Assembly (NCBI GenBank): GCA_016234365.1
Contig: JACRER010000068.1
Coordinates: 1 to 56,010 of the forward strand
DNA length: 56,010 nucleotides
Source: Elusimicrobiota bacterium
GTDB lineage: Bacteria; Elusimicrobiota; Elusimicrobia; Elusimicrobiales; UBA9959
Direction of reading: 5' to 3'
Positions 35,096-42,345 of this stretch are shown here, piece after piece. Each line of letters opens with the position of its first letter. Positions within the stretch are counted from its first letter, which is position 1. The notes under the pieces were generated by a model. That model was given only the letters and a program-made list of their open reading frames with translations. It was not told the origin of the DNA and made no database searches. Position numbers and translations under genes: made by a program.

Positions 35096-35120
35096 TTACT
35101 TAGTCAGGACTTAATTGCGC

Positions 35121-35501
35121 ATGACTCAGAAAAAAATATTAATTATCACCACTAACCACAGTTCCTACCCCGGGGCCGACGCCGTGGGGCAGGCCAGGAT
35201 GGCCTACGGTGCCAATACCTATATAATACGCGTCCCCGACCCGGTCATGTTCCCTGAGGATTTTTACCTTAGGGCTTACGAGAAGGGCATAGCCGGCATC
35301 ATTATCATGTCTTCCGGCTCCGACTGCCCATACGAAGGCGCCTATGAGCGCCTCTCCAAGCGCGTCGCCAGGGTCTACGAACAGATGCGGGCCAAAGGCA
35401 TAGCCTCCAACCGCCTCAAGCTCACCACCATCTGCACCGTTTGCCGCGCCGCTTTTCTTAAAGAGATCTCCGAAATGGAAAAGGCGGTGACCGCCGTATG
35501 A
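35121..35501 (+). CDS. Free-standing MvhD/FlpD-like protein lacking most Fe-S ligands
   Basis: 126 residues from the ATG at 35121 (AGGA 11 bases upstream). The layout follows the delta subunit of F420-non-reducing hydrogenase: SYPGADAVGQARMAYG, YIIRVPD, a DCPYEG segment and YEQMRAKGIASNRLKL. Canonical MvhD uses five cysteines for a [2Fe-2S] cluster. Here the N-terminal CxxC is NHSS, the next Cys position is Pro/Asp, and only C69 remains of the CHPGDC site. A new C105-x-x-C108 (TICTVC) appears instead. MvhD passes electrons to HdrA, and in QmoB it is a C-terminal domain. It overlaps the QmoA-like gene by ATGA. Confidence 0.75.
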   Translation: MTQKKILIITTNHSSYPGADAVGQARMAYGANTYIIRVPDPVMFPEDFYLRAYEKGIAGIIIMSSGSDCPYEGAYERLSKRVARVYEQMRAKGIASNRLKLTTICTVCRAAFLKEISEMEKAVTAV

Positions 35502-36787
35502 AGACCCTTGAAAAGATAGAAGTGGACGCGCTCGTGGTGGGCTCCGGCATAGCCGGCCTGCAGAGCGCGCTTGACCTGGCAGATCAGGGTTACACGGTGG
35601 CGATAGTGGAAAAGAACCCCAGCATCGGCGGCAAGATGATAAGCCTGAGCAAAGTGTTCCCTACCCTGGATTGCGCCAGCTGCATCACCACCCCGCGCAT
35701 GGCCTCGGTCTCACACCATCCGCGCATACAGGCCCTCACCTACAGCACCGTCGACGGCATAAAGCGCGAGGGGAAAACCTTTACCGCTTCCGTTACCCGC
35801 AAGCCGCGCTACATAGATGAAAAAGAGTGCATTTCCTGCAAACGCTGCGAGGAAGTGTGCCCCGTGTACCTGCCCGACGAGTACGAACAGGGCATGGGCG
35901 CCAAGAAGACCATCTCCATCCCGTTCACCAACGCCATCCCGCAGTACCCGGTAATGCATCCGGAGCATTGCATACGCTGCGGCGCCTGCGCGCGCGCCTG
36001 CCCCAAGGACTGCCTAGAATTTCTGCAGGAGCCGGCCCCGGTGGAAATAAAGGCCAAGGCGGTAATACTCGCCACCGGCTACGAAACCACGCCCATGACC
36101 GCCAAAAAGCAGTACGGCATGGGCGCGCTGCCCAATGTGATCTCGCCCATGGCCGCGGAACGCCTGCTGGCGCCGCACGGCCCTTACGGCCGCGTGCTGC
36201 GCCCGTCCGACGGCATGGTGCCAGGCTCCATAGCTTACGTGCAGTGCGCCGGCTCTCGGGACAAGAGCATAGGCATACCTTACTGCTCGCGCGTCTGCTG
36301 CATGTACGCCATTAAACAGGCAATACTGCTTTCCGGCTCGCTGCCCATAGCGGACATTACCATTTACTATATGGACATCCGCGCCTTTGGCAAAGGTTAC
36401 GAGCAGTTCTACAACAACGCCCGGGCCATGGGCATAAACTTCGTAAAGGCCAAGGTGGCCCGCATAACCGAGGACGACAAGCACAACCCGATAGTGCGTA
36501 TAGAAAAGCAGGAAGGGACCTCCGCGCCGGAGGAAGTGAAGCACGAGCTGGTGGTGCTGTCCCAGGGGCTGGTGCCCGCTTGCGACGGGACCAAGTTCAA
36601 CCTCGGGGTAGGCAACAACGACTTCGGTTTCGTGCAGCTGTCGGACGAAACCAGCTCTTCCGCGGTTACGGCCGGCACCGGAGTTTTTGCGGCCGGCACC
36701 GTTAAGGGCCCGCGCGACATCCCCGACTCGGTGGTGGACGCCGGCGCGGCAGCCATGGAAGCTGCCGCTTATATAAGGAGGCTGTAA
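35498..36787 (+). CDS. HdrA-like/QmoA-like FAD and Fe-S flavoprotein
   Basis: 429 residues. FAD-binding GSGIAG at 15-20; the HdrA signature PTLDCASC (C59, C62); two [4Fe-4S] motifs C111-C114-C117-C121 and C158-C161-C164-C168; then QCAGSRD and YCSRVCCMYA, both typical of HdrA. It is shorter than full HdrA and lacks its N-terminal Cys domain, as in QmoA. It belongs to an electron-transfer complex with the next HdrA-like protein and the cytochrome b subunit. ATGA overlap with the MvhD-like gene and TAATG overlap with the next gene show strong coupling. Qmo-like assignment rests on the gene order. Confidence 0.85.
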   Translation: MKTLEKIEVDALVVGSGIAGLQSALDLADQGYTVAIVEKNPSIGGKMISLSKVFPTLDCASCITTPRMASVSHHPRIQALTYSTVDGIKREGKTFTASVTRKPRYIDEKECISCKRCEEVCPVYLPDEYEQGMGAKKTISIPFTNAIPQYPVMHPEHCIRCGACARACPKDCLEFLQEPAPVEIKAKAVILATGYETTPMTAKKQYGMGALPNVISPMAAERLLAPHGPYGRVLRPSDGMVPGSIAYVQCAGSRDKSIGIPYCSRVCCMYAIKQAILLSGSLPIADITIYYMDIRAFGKGYEQFYNNARAMGINFVKAKVARITEDDKHNPIVRIEKQEGTSAPEEVKHELVVLSQGLVPACDGTKFNLGVGNNDFGFVQLSDETSSSAVTAGTGVFAAGTVKGPRDIPDSVVDAGAAAMEAAAYIRRL

Positions 36788-38577
36788 TGGACGAGAAAGT
36801 TAAAGAAGAAGCCTCTAAGGACAATTACCGGCAGGAGCCCAAGGTGGGTGTTTACGTCTGTCACTGCGGCGGCAACATCTCCGATATTATCGATGTTAAA
36901 GCCGTGGCCGCCGCGCTCGCTAAATACCCCGGCGTCACCGTGGCCCGCGAGTACGCCTTTATGTGCTCGTCCAACGGCCAGGACCTGATAACCGAAGATA
37001 TAAAGACGCTGGGCGTGAACCGCACCGTGGTGGCGGCCTGCTCTCCCAGCCTGCACGAACTCACCTTCCGCGGCGTGCTGCAGCGCGCCGGCGTGAACCC
37101 CTACCTGCACGAACACGTGAATATCCGCGAACAAGCCAGCTGGGTGCATAAACTGGACAAGGCCGGAGCCACCGCCAAGGCCATAAAGCTGGCGCAGGCC
37201 GGCGTGGAAAAGGTGCTGCGCAAGGACGCGCTTAACGCTATCCGCGTGGCGGCCGAACAACGCGTGGCCGTTATAGGCGGCGGCGCGGCCGGTATGAAAG
37301 CGGCCCTCGCGGCCGCCGGTAAGGGCCTTGAGGCCGTCATCCTGGAGAAAACCCCGCGCCTGGGCGGCAAACTGCCTGAACTGGGCAAAATGTATCCTTC
37401 CGGCGAGGAGGGGGCCGCCGTAGCGAAGAAACTGGAAGACCTGGTGCTGGCCGAAAAGAAAATAACGGTGCATACGGGGGCTGAAATAGACTTTGTCAGC
37501 GGCTTCGTAGGCAACTTCAAGATAAACTTTAAAAAACCCGACGGCAGTTCGGCGCAGGTGAAGGCCGGCGCCATAGTTATGGCCACCGGTTACGAACATT
37601 ACAAGCCTTACAAGGGCGAGTTCGGTTACGGCGAGGACGGCACCGTGCTGACCCTGCCGGCGTTCACCGCTTTAATGAAGAAACTGCCCGCCGGCCGCCT
37701 GGAGTACGGAGGCCGCGAGATAAAGAGCCTGACGCTGATCCACTGCGTCGGTTCGCGCCAGGTGGAAGGCGTGCATAAGCCGCAGGCTGACGGTAAGATA
37801 AACGATTATTGTTCCCGCGTCTGCTGCACCGCCGCCCTGCACGCGGCCAACCAGCTCAAGGAAAAATATCCCGGCGTGCGGGTTTACGACGTCTACCGCG
37901 ACATCCGCGCTTACGGCATGAAGCACGAGGAATACTACGACAAGGCCTCCAAGGATGGCGTGCTCTTTATGCGCCACAACGAGCTGGACCAGCCCGTGGT
38001 GGTTTCGGACCGCACCGGCCACACCGTAAAGGTGAAGGACGTGCTCACCTGGGGAGAGGAACTGGAGTTCAAGACTGACCTGCTGGTGCTGGTTACCGGC
38101 ATGACCCCGGCCGATATCTCGCTCATCAAGTCCCAGTTGAAGCTGCCGTCGGGCGCGGACCGCTTCCTGCAGGAAGTTCACCCCAAACTGCGCCCCGTGG
38201 AACTGGCCAATTCCGGCATCTTTGTGGCGGGCGCGGCTCAGTATCCCATGGATTCCACCGAAGTCATGGCTTCGGCCGGCACCGCCGCCGCCAAGGCGGC
38301 CATTCTGCTGGCTGAACCGGATATCCCGCTGGAACCTTTTGTGGCCGTGGTGGACGAGCATAAGTGCACCGGCTGCGGACTCTGCCCGCCGGAGTGTTCT
38401 TACGACGGCGCGCTGATGATGGGCGAGCATAACGGCAAAAAAGTGGCCGTGGTAAACCCCGCCCTGTGCAAGGGCTGCGGCGCCTGCGTGGCGGTCTGCC
38501 CTACGCGCGCCATAAACGTGGCCGGCTGGACGCTGGAGCAGTTCGACGCGATGGTGGACGCCATCGCCAAGGAATAA
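36787..38577 (+). CDS. HdrA-like/QmoB-like FAD and Fe-S flavoprotein
   Basis: 596 residues. The HdrA N-terminal domain has VGVYVCHCGGNI (C25, C27), C60 in MCSSNGQ and C85 in ACSPSLHE; FAD-binding GGGAAG at 164-169; HCVGSRQ and YCSRVCCTAA; and two C-terminal ferredoxin motifs, C527/530/533/537 and C561/564/567/571. It ends without the MvhD domain that closes QmoB of sulfate reducers; an MvhD-like protein is encoded separately upstream. It probably carries electrons between FAD and the membrane subunit. One base follows before the next gene. Confidence 0.87.
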   Translation: MDEKVKEEASKDNYRQEPKVGVYVCHCGGNISDIIDVKAVAAALAKYPGVTVAREYAFMCSSNGQDLITEDIKTLGVNRTVVAACSPSLHELTFRGVLQRAGVNPYLHEHVNIREQASWVHKLDKAGATAKAIKLAQAGVEKVLRKDALNAIRVAAEQRVAVIGGGAAGMKAALAAAGKGLEAVILEKTPRLGGKLPELGKMYPSGEEGAAVAKKLEDLVLAEKKITVHTGAEIDFVSGFVGNFKINFKKPDGSSAQVKAGAIVMATGYEHYKPYKGEFGYGEDGTVLTLPAFTALMKKLPAGRLEYGGREIKSLTLIHCVGSRQVEGVHKPQADGKINDYCSRVCCTAALHAANQLKEKYPGVRVYDVYRDIRAYGMKHEEYYDKASKDGVLFMRHNELDQPVVVSDRTGHTVKVKDVLTWGEELEFKTDLLVLVTGMTPADISLIKSQLKLPSGADRFLQEVHPKLRPVELANSGIFVAGAAQYPMDSTEVMASAGTAAAKAAILLAEPDIPLEPFVAVVDEHKCTGCGLCPPECSYDGALMMGEHNGKKVAVVNPALCKGCGACVAVCPTRAINVAGWTLEQFDAMVDAIAKE

Positions 38578-38578
38578 T

Positions 38579-38872
38579 ATGGCCGACGCTAAGAAACTAG
38601 CCGAACAGCTCAAGAAGCTTAACGAACTCCGCGGCCCGGTGCCGCAGGCCCTGCGCGACCGCGTAGCCGCGCAGAACAAGGCGCAGAAAGCCATTTTGGA
38701 CGCGCTTAAAGCCGGCCCCAAAACAGCGCCGGAGCTGGCCGCGGCGGCCGGCCTGCCGCAGGATAAAACCCTCTGGCATGTAGCCGCGCTGCGCAAGTAC
38801 GGCAAACTCGCCGACGTGCCGGGTAAGGGCGACTACCCTAAATACGAACTGAAGGGAGGGGATGCGAAATGA
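38579..38872 (+). CDS. Small winged-helix-like protein inside the Qmo-like operon
   Basis: 97 residues: a charged N-terminal helix (LAEQLKKLNELR), then a winged-helix-like segment (AQKAILDALKAGPKTAPEL, TLWHVAALRKYGKLADV) and a short basic wing. There is no cysteine, so it is not an electron carrier. It sits between QmoB-like and QmoC-like genes, one base after the first and overlapping the second by ATGA, so it is made with the complex. It may be a regulator or an assembly/structural partner. I do not recognise a named family. Confidence 0.75.
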   Translation: MADAKKLAEQLKKLNELRGPVPQALRDRVAAQNKAQKAILDALKAGPKTAPELAAAAGLPQDKTLWHVAALRKYGKLADVPGKGDYPKYELKGGDAK

Positions 38873-39963
38873 AGGTGAACCCCGAACTCATCGAAGAGAT
38901 CAAGAAATACGGCGCCTTCGATATTTCCGCTTGCTTTAACTGCGGCAACTGCACCGCGGTCTGCCCGCTGTCCAAAGAGGACGCCTCTTTCCCGCGCAAG
39001 CTTATCCGGGCCGGCCACGTGGGCATGGAGGAAAAGATAGGTTCCGCGCTGGAGCCCTGGCACTGCTACTACTGCGGCGAATGCTCGGCCACCTGCCCGC
39101 GCGAGGCCCAGCCCGGCGAGTACATGATGGCCCTGCGCCGCTACCTCATCGCTAAATACGATATCACCGGCCTGTCCAAGATCTTCTACAAGACCGGCTG
39201 GCTGCAGACCTGGCTGGCGCTCGGCCTGCTGGTCGGCATCTACTGGCTCTACGCCTCCTACACCGGGGATTTCGGCGCCCTCGCCGGGAAAATAGAGCTG
39301 GCCTTCCCCGTCTATGTCACCATAGCGCTGGGCGGCTACGTCCTCAATATGTACCGCCACGCCATAGTTAAACCGCTCGGCGGCATAAAGGCGTCGCTCA
39401 AGCCCGCGCATATTTACGAAACGCTGGTGCACGGCTTCACGCAGAAGAACTTTAACGGCTGCGAAGAACCCGACCTGGTGCGCTGGGGAGCGCACCTGCT
39501 GGTGATGAGCGGCTATGTGCTTACGCTGCTCATCTCCAATCTGCACCTGCTGGCCCCGCTGGACAGGCACTACGGCGCTTTCCACCCGGTGAGCCTGCTG
39601 GTCTGGTACGCGGGCTTCGGCATCCTCGTCGGCGGCGGCCTGATGTCCATGCGCCGCGTCTTCAAGCGCGCCGAGTCCAGCAAGTTCTCGCACCCGAGCG
39701 ACTGGCTGTTCGTGGTGACGATGTTCCTGATAGGAGCGAGCCTGCTCTTCACGCATTACCTCAACGTGGCTTACGGCCCGCAGGACCCGCTGCTTGCCCG
39801 GGTGTACCGCCTGAACATCGCCATAGAGACGGTGTGGATAATCCTCATCGTGCCGTTCACCAAGTGGATCCACATCTTCTTCCGCCCGCTCGCGGTCTAT
39901 TTTCAGCACGTAAGAAAAGAAGCCGAGGCCGGCACGGCTTTCACTCTTTCATTGGGTAAATAA
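38869..39963 (+). CDS. QmoC-like membrane subunit: HdrC-type Fe-S domain fused to cytochrome b
   Basis: 364 residues. N-terminal HdrC-like domain with two [4Fe-4S] sites: C22/25/28/32 (CFNCGNCTAVCP) and C66/69/72/76 (CYYCGECSATCP). Six membrane helices follow from about residue 115, with histidines in WGAHLLVM, LFTHYLN and KWIHIFF that could bind heme b, as in HdrE/NarI-type subunits. This is the QmoC arrangement; it would exchange electrons with the quinone pool in the inner membrane. The only membrane-anchored redox subunit of the operon. Confidence 0.87.
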   Translation: MKVNPELIEEIKKYGAFDISACFNCGNCTAVCPLSKEDASFPRKLIRAGHVGMEEKIGSALEPWHCYYCGECSATCPREAQPGEYMMALRRYLIAKYDITGLSKIFYKTGWLQTWLALGLLVGIYWLYASYTGDFGALAGKIELAFPVYVTIALGGYVLNMYRHAIVKPLGGIKASLKPAHIYETLVHGFTQKNFNGCEEPDLVRWGAHLLVMSGYVLTLLISNLHLLAPLDRHYGAFHPVSLLVWYAGFGILVGGGLMSMRRVFKRAESSKFSHPSDWLFVVTMFLIGASLLFTHYLNVAYGPQDPLLARVYRLNIAIETVWIILIVPFTKWIHIFFRPLAVYFQHVRKEAEAGTAFTLSLGK

Positions 39964-39972
39964 GGAGAAACT

Positions 39973-40524
39973 ATGGCAGACATCAAGGAACTGGAAGCGC
40001 AGGTAGCGGCCCTCAAGGCCGACGTGGAAACGCTCAAGGCCAACGCCCCGGAGGACAAACTCTCCATGGTGGTGATGAGCGGCGACATGGACAAACTGCT
40101 GGCCTCGTTCATTATAGCCACGGGCGCCGCGGCCATGTTCGAGAAGGTGGTGATGTTCTTCACTTTCTGGTCCATCCCGGCCCTGAAGGACCCCAACAAG
40201 ACCGTGTCCAAGGACGTGGTCTCCAAGATGTTCGAAGTGATGCTCCCCAACGGCGCCGACGGCACCAAGCTTTCCCAAATGAACATGGGCGGCATGGGCA
40301 AGGCCATGATAAAAAGCATCATGAAGAAGCACAACGTGATGACGCTCGGCCAGCTGATGAAGACGGCCGCCGACTCCGGCGTGCAGATCTACGTCTGCCA
40401 GATGAGCATGGACCTGATGGGTTACAAGATGGAAGAGATGATAGATTATCCCAACCTCAAGAGCGCCGGCGTGGGCAAGTTCCTGGCCGAGGCCGGCAGC
40501 AGCAAGTCGTCGCTGTTCATATGA
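39973..40524 (+). CDS. DsrE2-family (DrsE_2) sulfur-carrier protein
   Basis: 183 residues; AAGGAG lies before the ATG. The N-terminal 25 residues look like a coiled coil (LEAQVAALKADVETL). The DsrE fold follows (KLSMVVMSGDMDKLLASF), and the conserved cysteine C142 in VCQMSMDLMG matches the sulfur-binding Cys of DsrE2. Known DsrE2 proteins may be membrane-associated and take sulfur from TusA. Ten bases separate it from the QmoC-like gene. It links the TusA at the operon start to the redox complex. Confidence 0.88.
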   Translation: MADIKELEAQVAALKADVETLKANAPEDKLSMVVMSGDMDKLLASFIIATGAAAMFEKVVMFFTFWSIPALKDPNKTVSKDVVSKMFEVMLPNGADGTKLSQMNMGGMGKAMIKSIMKKHNVMTLGQLMKTAADSGVQIYVCQMSMDLMGYKMEEMIDYPNLKSAGVGKFLAEAGSSKSSLFI

Positions 40525-40548
40525 TTTCGGAAAATTAACGGAGGTTAA

Positions 40549-41763
40549 ATGAAAAAAGTAAAACTGTTAGCTGTTCTAGCCGTGGCCGGCCTGGCCGCGA
40601 ACGCTTACGCCACCAACGGCGACAACCTCATCGGCGTGGGCCCCACCTCGCGCGCGATGGGCGGAACTGGCATAGCGGCCCCGCAGGACGCCATCAGCGC
40701 CATCTTCTCCAACCCGGCTGCTTTGTCGCAGCTCGAGGGTTCGCAGTTCAACTTCGCCGGCACGTACTTCGCGCCGGCGGTCAAAGCGACCGTCGTGCAG
40801 CCCGGCGCCTTCGGCGGCAACTGGAGCGCCAAGAGCCAGGACGCGGCTTACGCCGTGCCGGCCATAGGCCTCTCCACCCCCATGAACGACAAGATGACCT
40901 TCGGCATAGCCGCCTACGGCGTGTCCGGCATGGGCGTGGACTACCGCGGCAAGGACCCCAGCAAGACCAACACCAAGGTGTCGGTCATGAAGTTCGTCCC
41001 GGCCCTGTCCTACAAGTACGGCGCTTTCACCTACGGCGCCGGCCTGGACATCGACTACCAGGCCGCCGACTTCGGCGCGGGCCTTTCCCACAACTACGCG
41101 CTCGGCGCCCGCCTGGGCGCGGGTTACGAGTACAGCAAGTGGAACTTCGGCCTTACTTATGTGACCCCGCAGAACGTCAAGCACGAACGCATCTACGACT
41201 TCGACGGCACGGGCGGACCCTCGCAGACCTTCAACGGCTTCGACACGCTCGAACTGGAGAACCCCGCGCAGTACGGCGCCGGCGCCTCCTATAAGGGCCT
41301 CGACAAATGGGTGCTTTCCGCCGACGTGAAGTACGTGGACTGGGCCAACGCCAAGGGCTACAAGGACTTCGACTGGGAGTCCCAGACCGTGTTCGGCCTG
41401 GGCGCTCAGAACCAGACCACCGACAAGCTGACGCTGCGCGCCGGCTGGAATTACGGCAAGAACCCGGTGAAGAAACACGACGCCTTCAATATCAACGGCG
41501 GCGCGGCCACCACCATGGTGCAGGGCAAAGCCATGAGCAAGTTCGGTTACGAGTATTTCCGCATCATCGGCTTCCCCGGCATAGTGGAGAACCACCTGAC
41601 GCTCGGCGCGGGCTACCAGTTCTCTCCCAGGTTCGCCCTGAACCTGGGCTACAAAAAGGCCTTCGCCAAGACCATCAAGGAAACCGACAGCACCGGCACC
41701 GTGGTGCTTAAGTCCAAGCTCTCCGAAGACGCTTACGACATAGGCCTCACCTTCAAGTTCTAA
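40549..41763 (+). CDS. FadL/TodX (OMPP1)-family outer-membrane channel
   Basis: 404 residues, ACGGAGG 7 bases before the ATG. Signal peptide MKKVKLLAVLAVAGLAANAYA, then the FadL-type N-terminal hatch motif (GVGPTSRAMGGTGIA, ISAIFSNPAAL). The remainder is beta-barrel-like and ends LTFKF with a C-terminal Phe. FadL channels carry hydrophobic molecules across the outer membrane. Here it closes the sulfur operon and stops at a strong terminator, so import of a hydrophobic sulfur or carbon compound is possible. It may also have its own transcript. Confidence 0.9.
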   Translation: MKKVKLLAVLAVAGLAANAYATNGDNLIGVGPTSRAMGGTGIAAPQDAISAIFSNPAALSQLEGSQFNFAGTYFAPAVKATVVQPGAFGGNWSAKSQDAAYAVPAIGLSTPMNDKMTFGIAAYGVSGMGVDYRGKDPSKTNTKVSVMKFVPALSYKYGAFTYGAGLDIDYQAADFGAGLSHNYALGARLGAGYEYSKWNFGLTYVTPQNVKHERIYDFDGTGGPSQTFNGFDTLELENPAQYGAGASYKGLDKWVLSADVKYVDWANAKGYKDFDWESQTVFGLGAQNQTTDKLTLRAGWNYGKNPVKKHDAFNINGGAATTMVQGKAMSKFGYEYFRIIGFPGIVENHLTLGAGYQFSPRFALNLGYKKAFAKTIKETDSTGTVVLKSKLSEDAYDIGLTFKF

Positions 41764-41781
41764 AGGACTTGCAGGCAAAAG

Positions 41782-41809
41782 AAAGGCCCCGCTGCGGCGG
41801 GGCCTTTTT
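41782..41809. terminator. Strong bidirectional Rho-independent terminator
   Basis: An 11-bp perfect stem, AAAGGCCCCGC (41782-41792) with GCGGGGCCTTT (41797-41807), a TGCG loop and a T run to 41809. On the minus strand it ends in TTTCTTTT, so it can also stop the convergent DUF2892 pair. Confidence 0.92.
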
Positions 41810-41828
41810 ATTTGGCGGGGGATACAGG

Positions 41829-42035
41829 TTAGTCGCGGTCCGCCGGGCAGGCCAGGCCTTTGGCGCCCAGTTTGCTTAGGACCCATACTATGGGGCAGGA
41901 GCTGCCTACCGTAAGCCGGAAGAACAGCCAGCCGGTGAGTAGCGCCGCCATGTAGTAGTCCGGGTTATTTTCTTTGCCGAGGAACAGGAACGCCGTGGTG
42001 GCCATAGCGGAGATGATTATGCCGGCTGTTTTCAT
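41829..42035 (-). CDS. Small two-helix membrane protein, DUF2892-like
   Basis: 68 residues from the ATG at 42035; its start overlaps the stop of the upstream gene (TAATG). Two hydrophobic helices (AGIIISAMATTAFLFLG and YMAALLTGWLFFRLTVG) and a SCPIVWVLSKLG tail resemble the CPxxxxLxKLG end of DUF2892. That domain forms the membrane part of the rhodanese YgaP. C-terminal Cys in LACPADRD. Function unknown; coupled to the next gene. Confidence 0.65.
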   Translation of the reverse strand: MKTAGIIISAMATTAFLFLGKENNPDYYMAALLTGWLFFRLTVGSSCPIVWVLSKLGAKGLACPADRD

Positions 42036-42223
42036 TACTCCTCCATCCCTAACTTTCTGAAGAGCCAGATGGCCGGGCACCACTTGGTGAAGGCCGACTG
42101 CAGCAGGTTCAGGCCCACGAACACCGTAAGCCATACCCACCGCGTGTCCACATATAGCGTGAGCGTCACGCTCAACAGCACCATCACGCCGGCCAGCAGT
42201 CTCAACGCGTCATTAAGTTTCAT
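42035..42223 (-). CDS. DUF2892 inner-membrane protein
   Basis: 62 residues with the family pattern RLLAGVMVLLSVTLTL ... FVGLNLLQSAFTKWCP ... LFRKLG. GGAG lies 6 bases before the ATG. DUF2892 proteins often accompany or are fused to rhodanese-type sulfurtransferases, and this pair converges on the sulfur operon. The REPIN-like element begins 10 bases upstream of its start. Confidence 0.85.
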   Translation of the reverse strand: MKLNDALRLLAGVMVLLSVTLTLYVDTRWVWLTVFVGLNLLQSAFTKWCPAIWLFRKLGMEE

Positions 42224-42232
42224 GTATTCTCC

Positions 42233-42345
42233 ATAAATAGGGACAGCGCCCTATTTTAATTTCTGCCTGTTTTGAATTTATGTGTGTTTTATATGTATTT
42301 TTCTGGGATTTGCTGATTTTTAAATAGGGCGCTGTCCCTATTTAT
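42233..42345. repeat. REPIN-like inverted doublet of palindromic repeats
   Basis: Two 24-base arms (42233-42256 and 42322-42345) are perfect inverted copies. Each arm is itself a hairpin: AAATAGGG and CCCTATTT around ACAGCG, or CGCTGT in the second. The 65-base spacer is very AT-rich compared with the rest of the window. The right arm overlaps the stop codon of the RND gene. Confidence 0.85.

Noticed and set aside
35498-38577. Methanogen-type HdrABC heterodisulfide reductase
   Set aside because: No HdrB (CCG-domain) gene and no separate HdrC; the membrane HdrC/cytochrome b fusion points to a Qmo-like complex.
34359-41763. Complete dissimilatory sulfate-reduction or sHdr locus
   Set aside because: No sat, aprBA, dsrAB, hdrB1/B2 or lbpA genes are present in the window.
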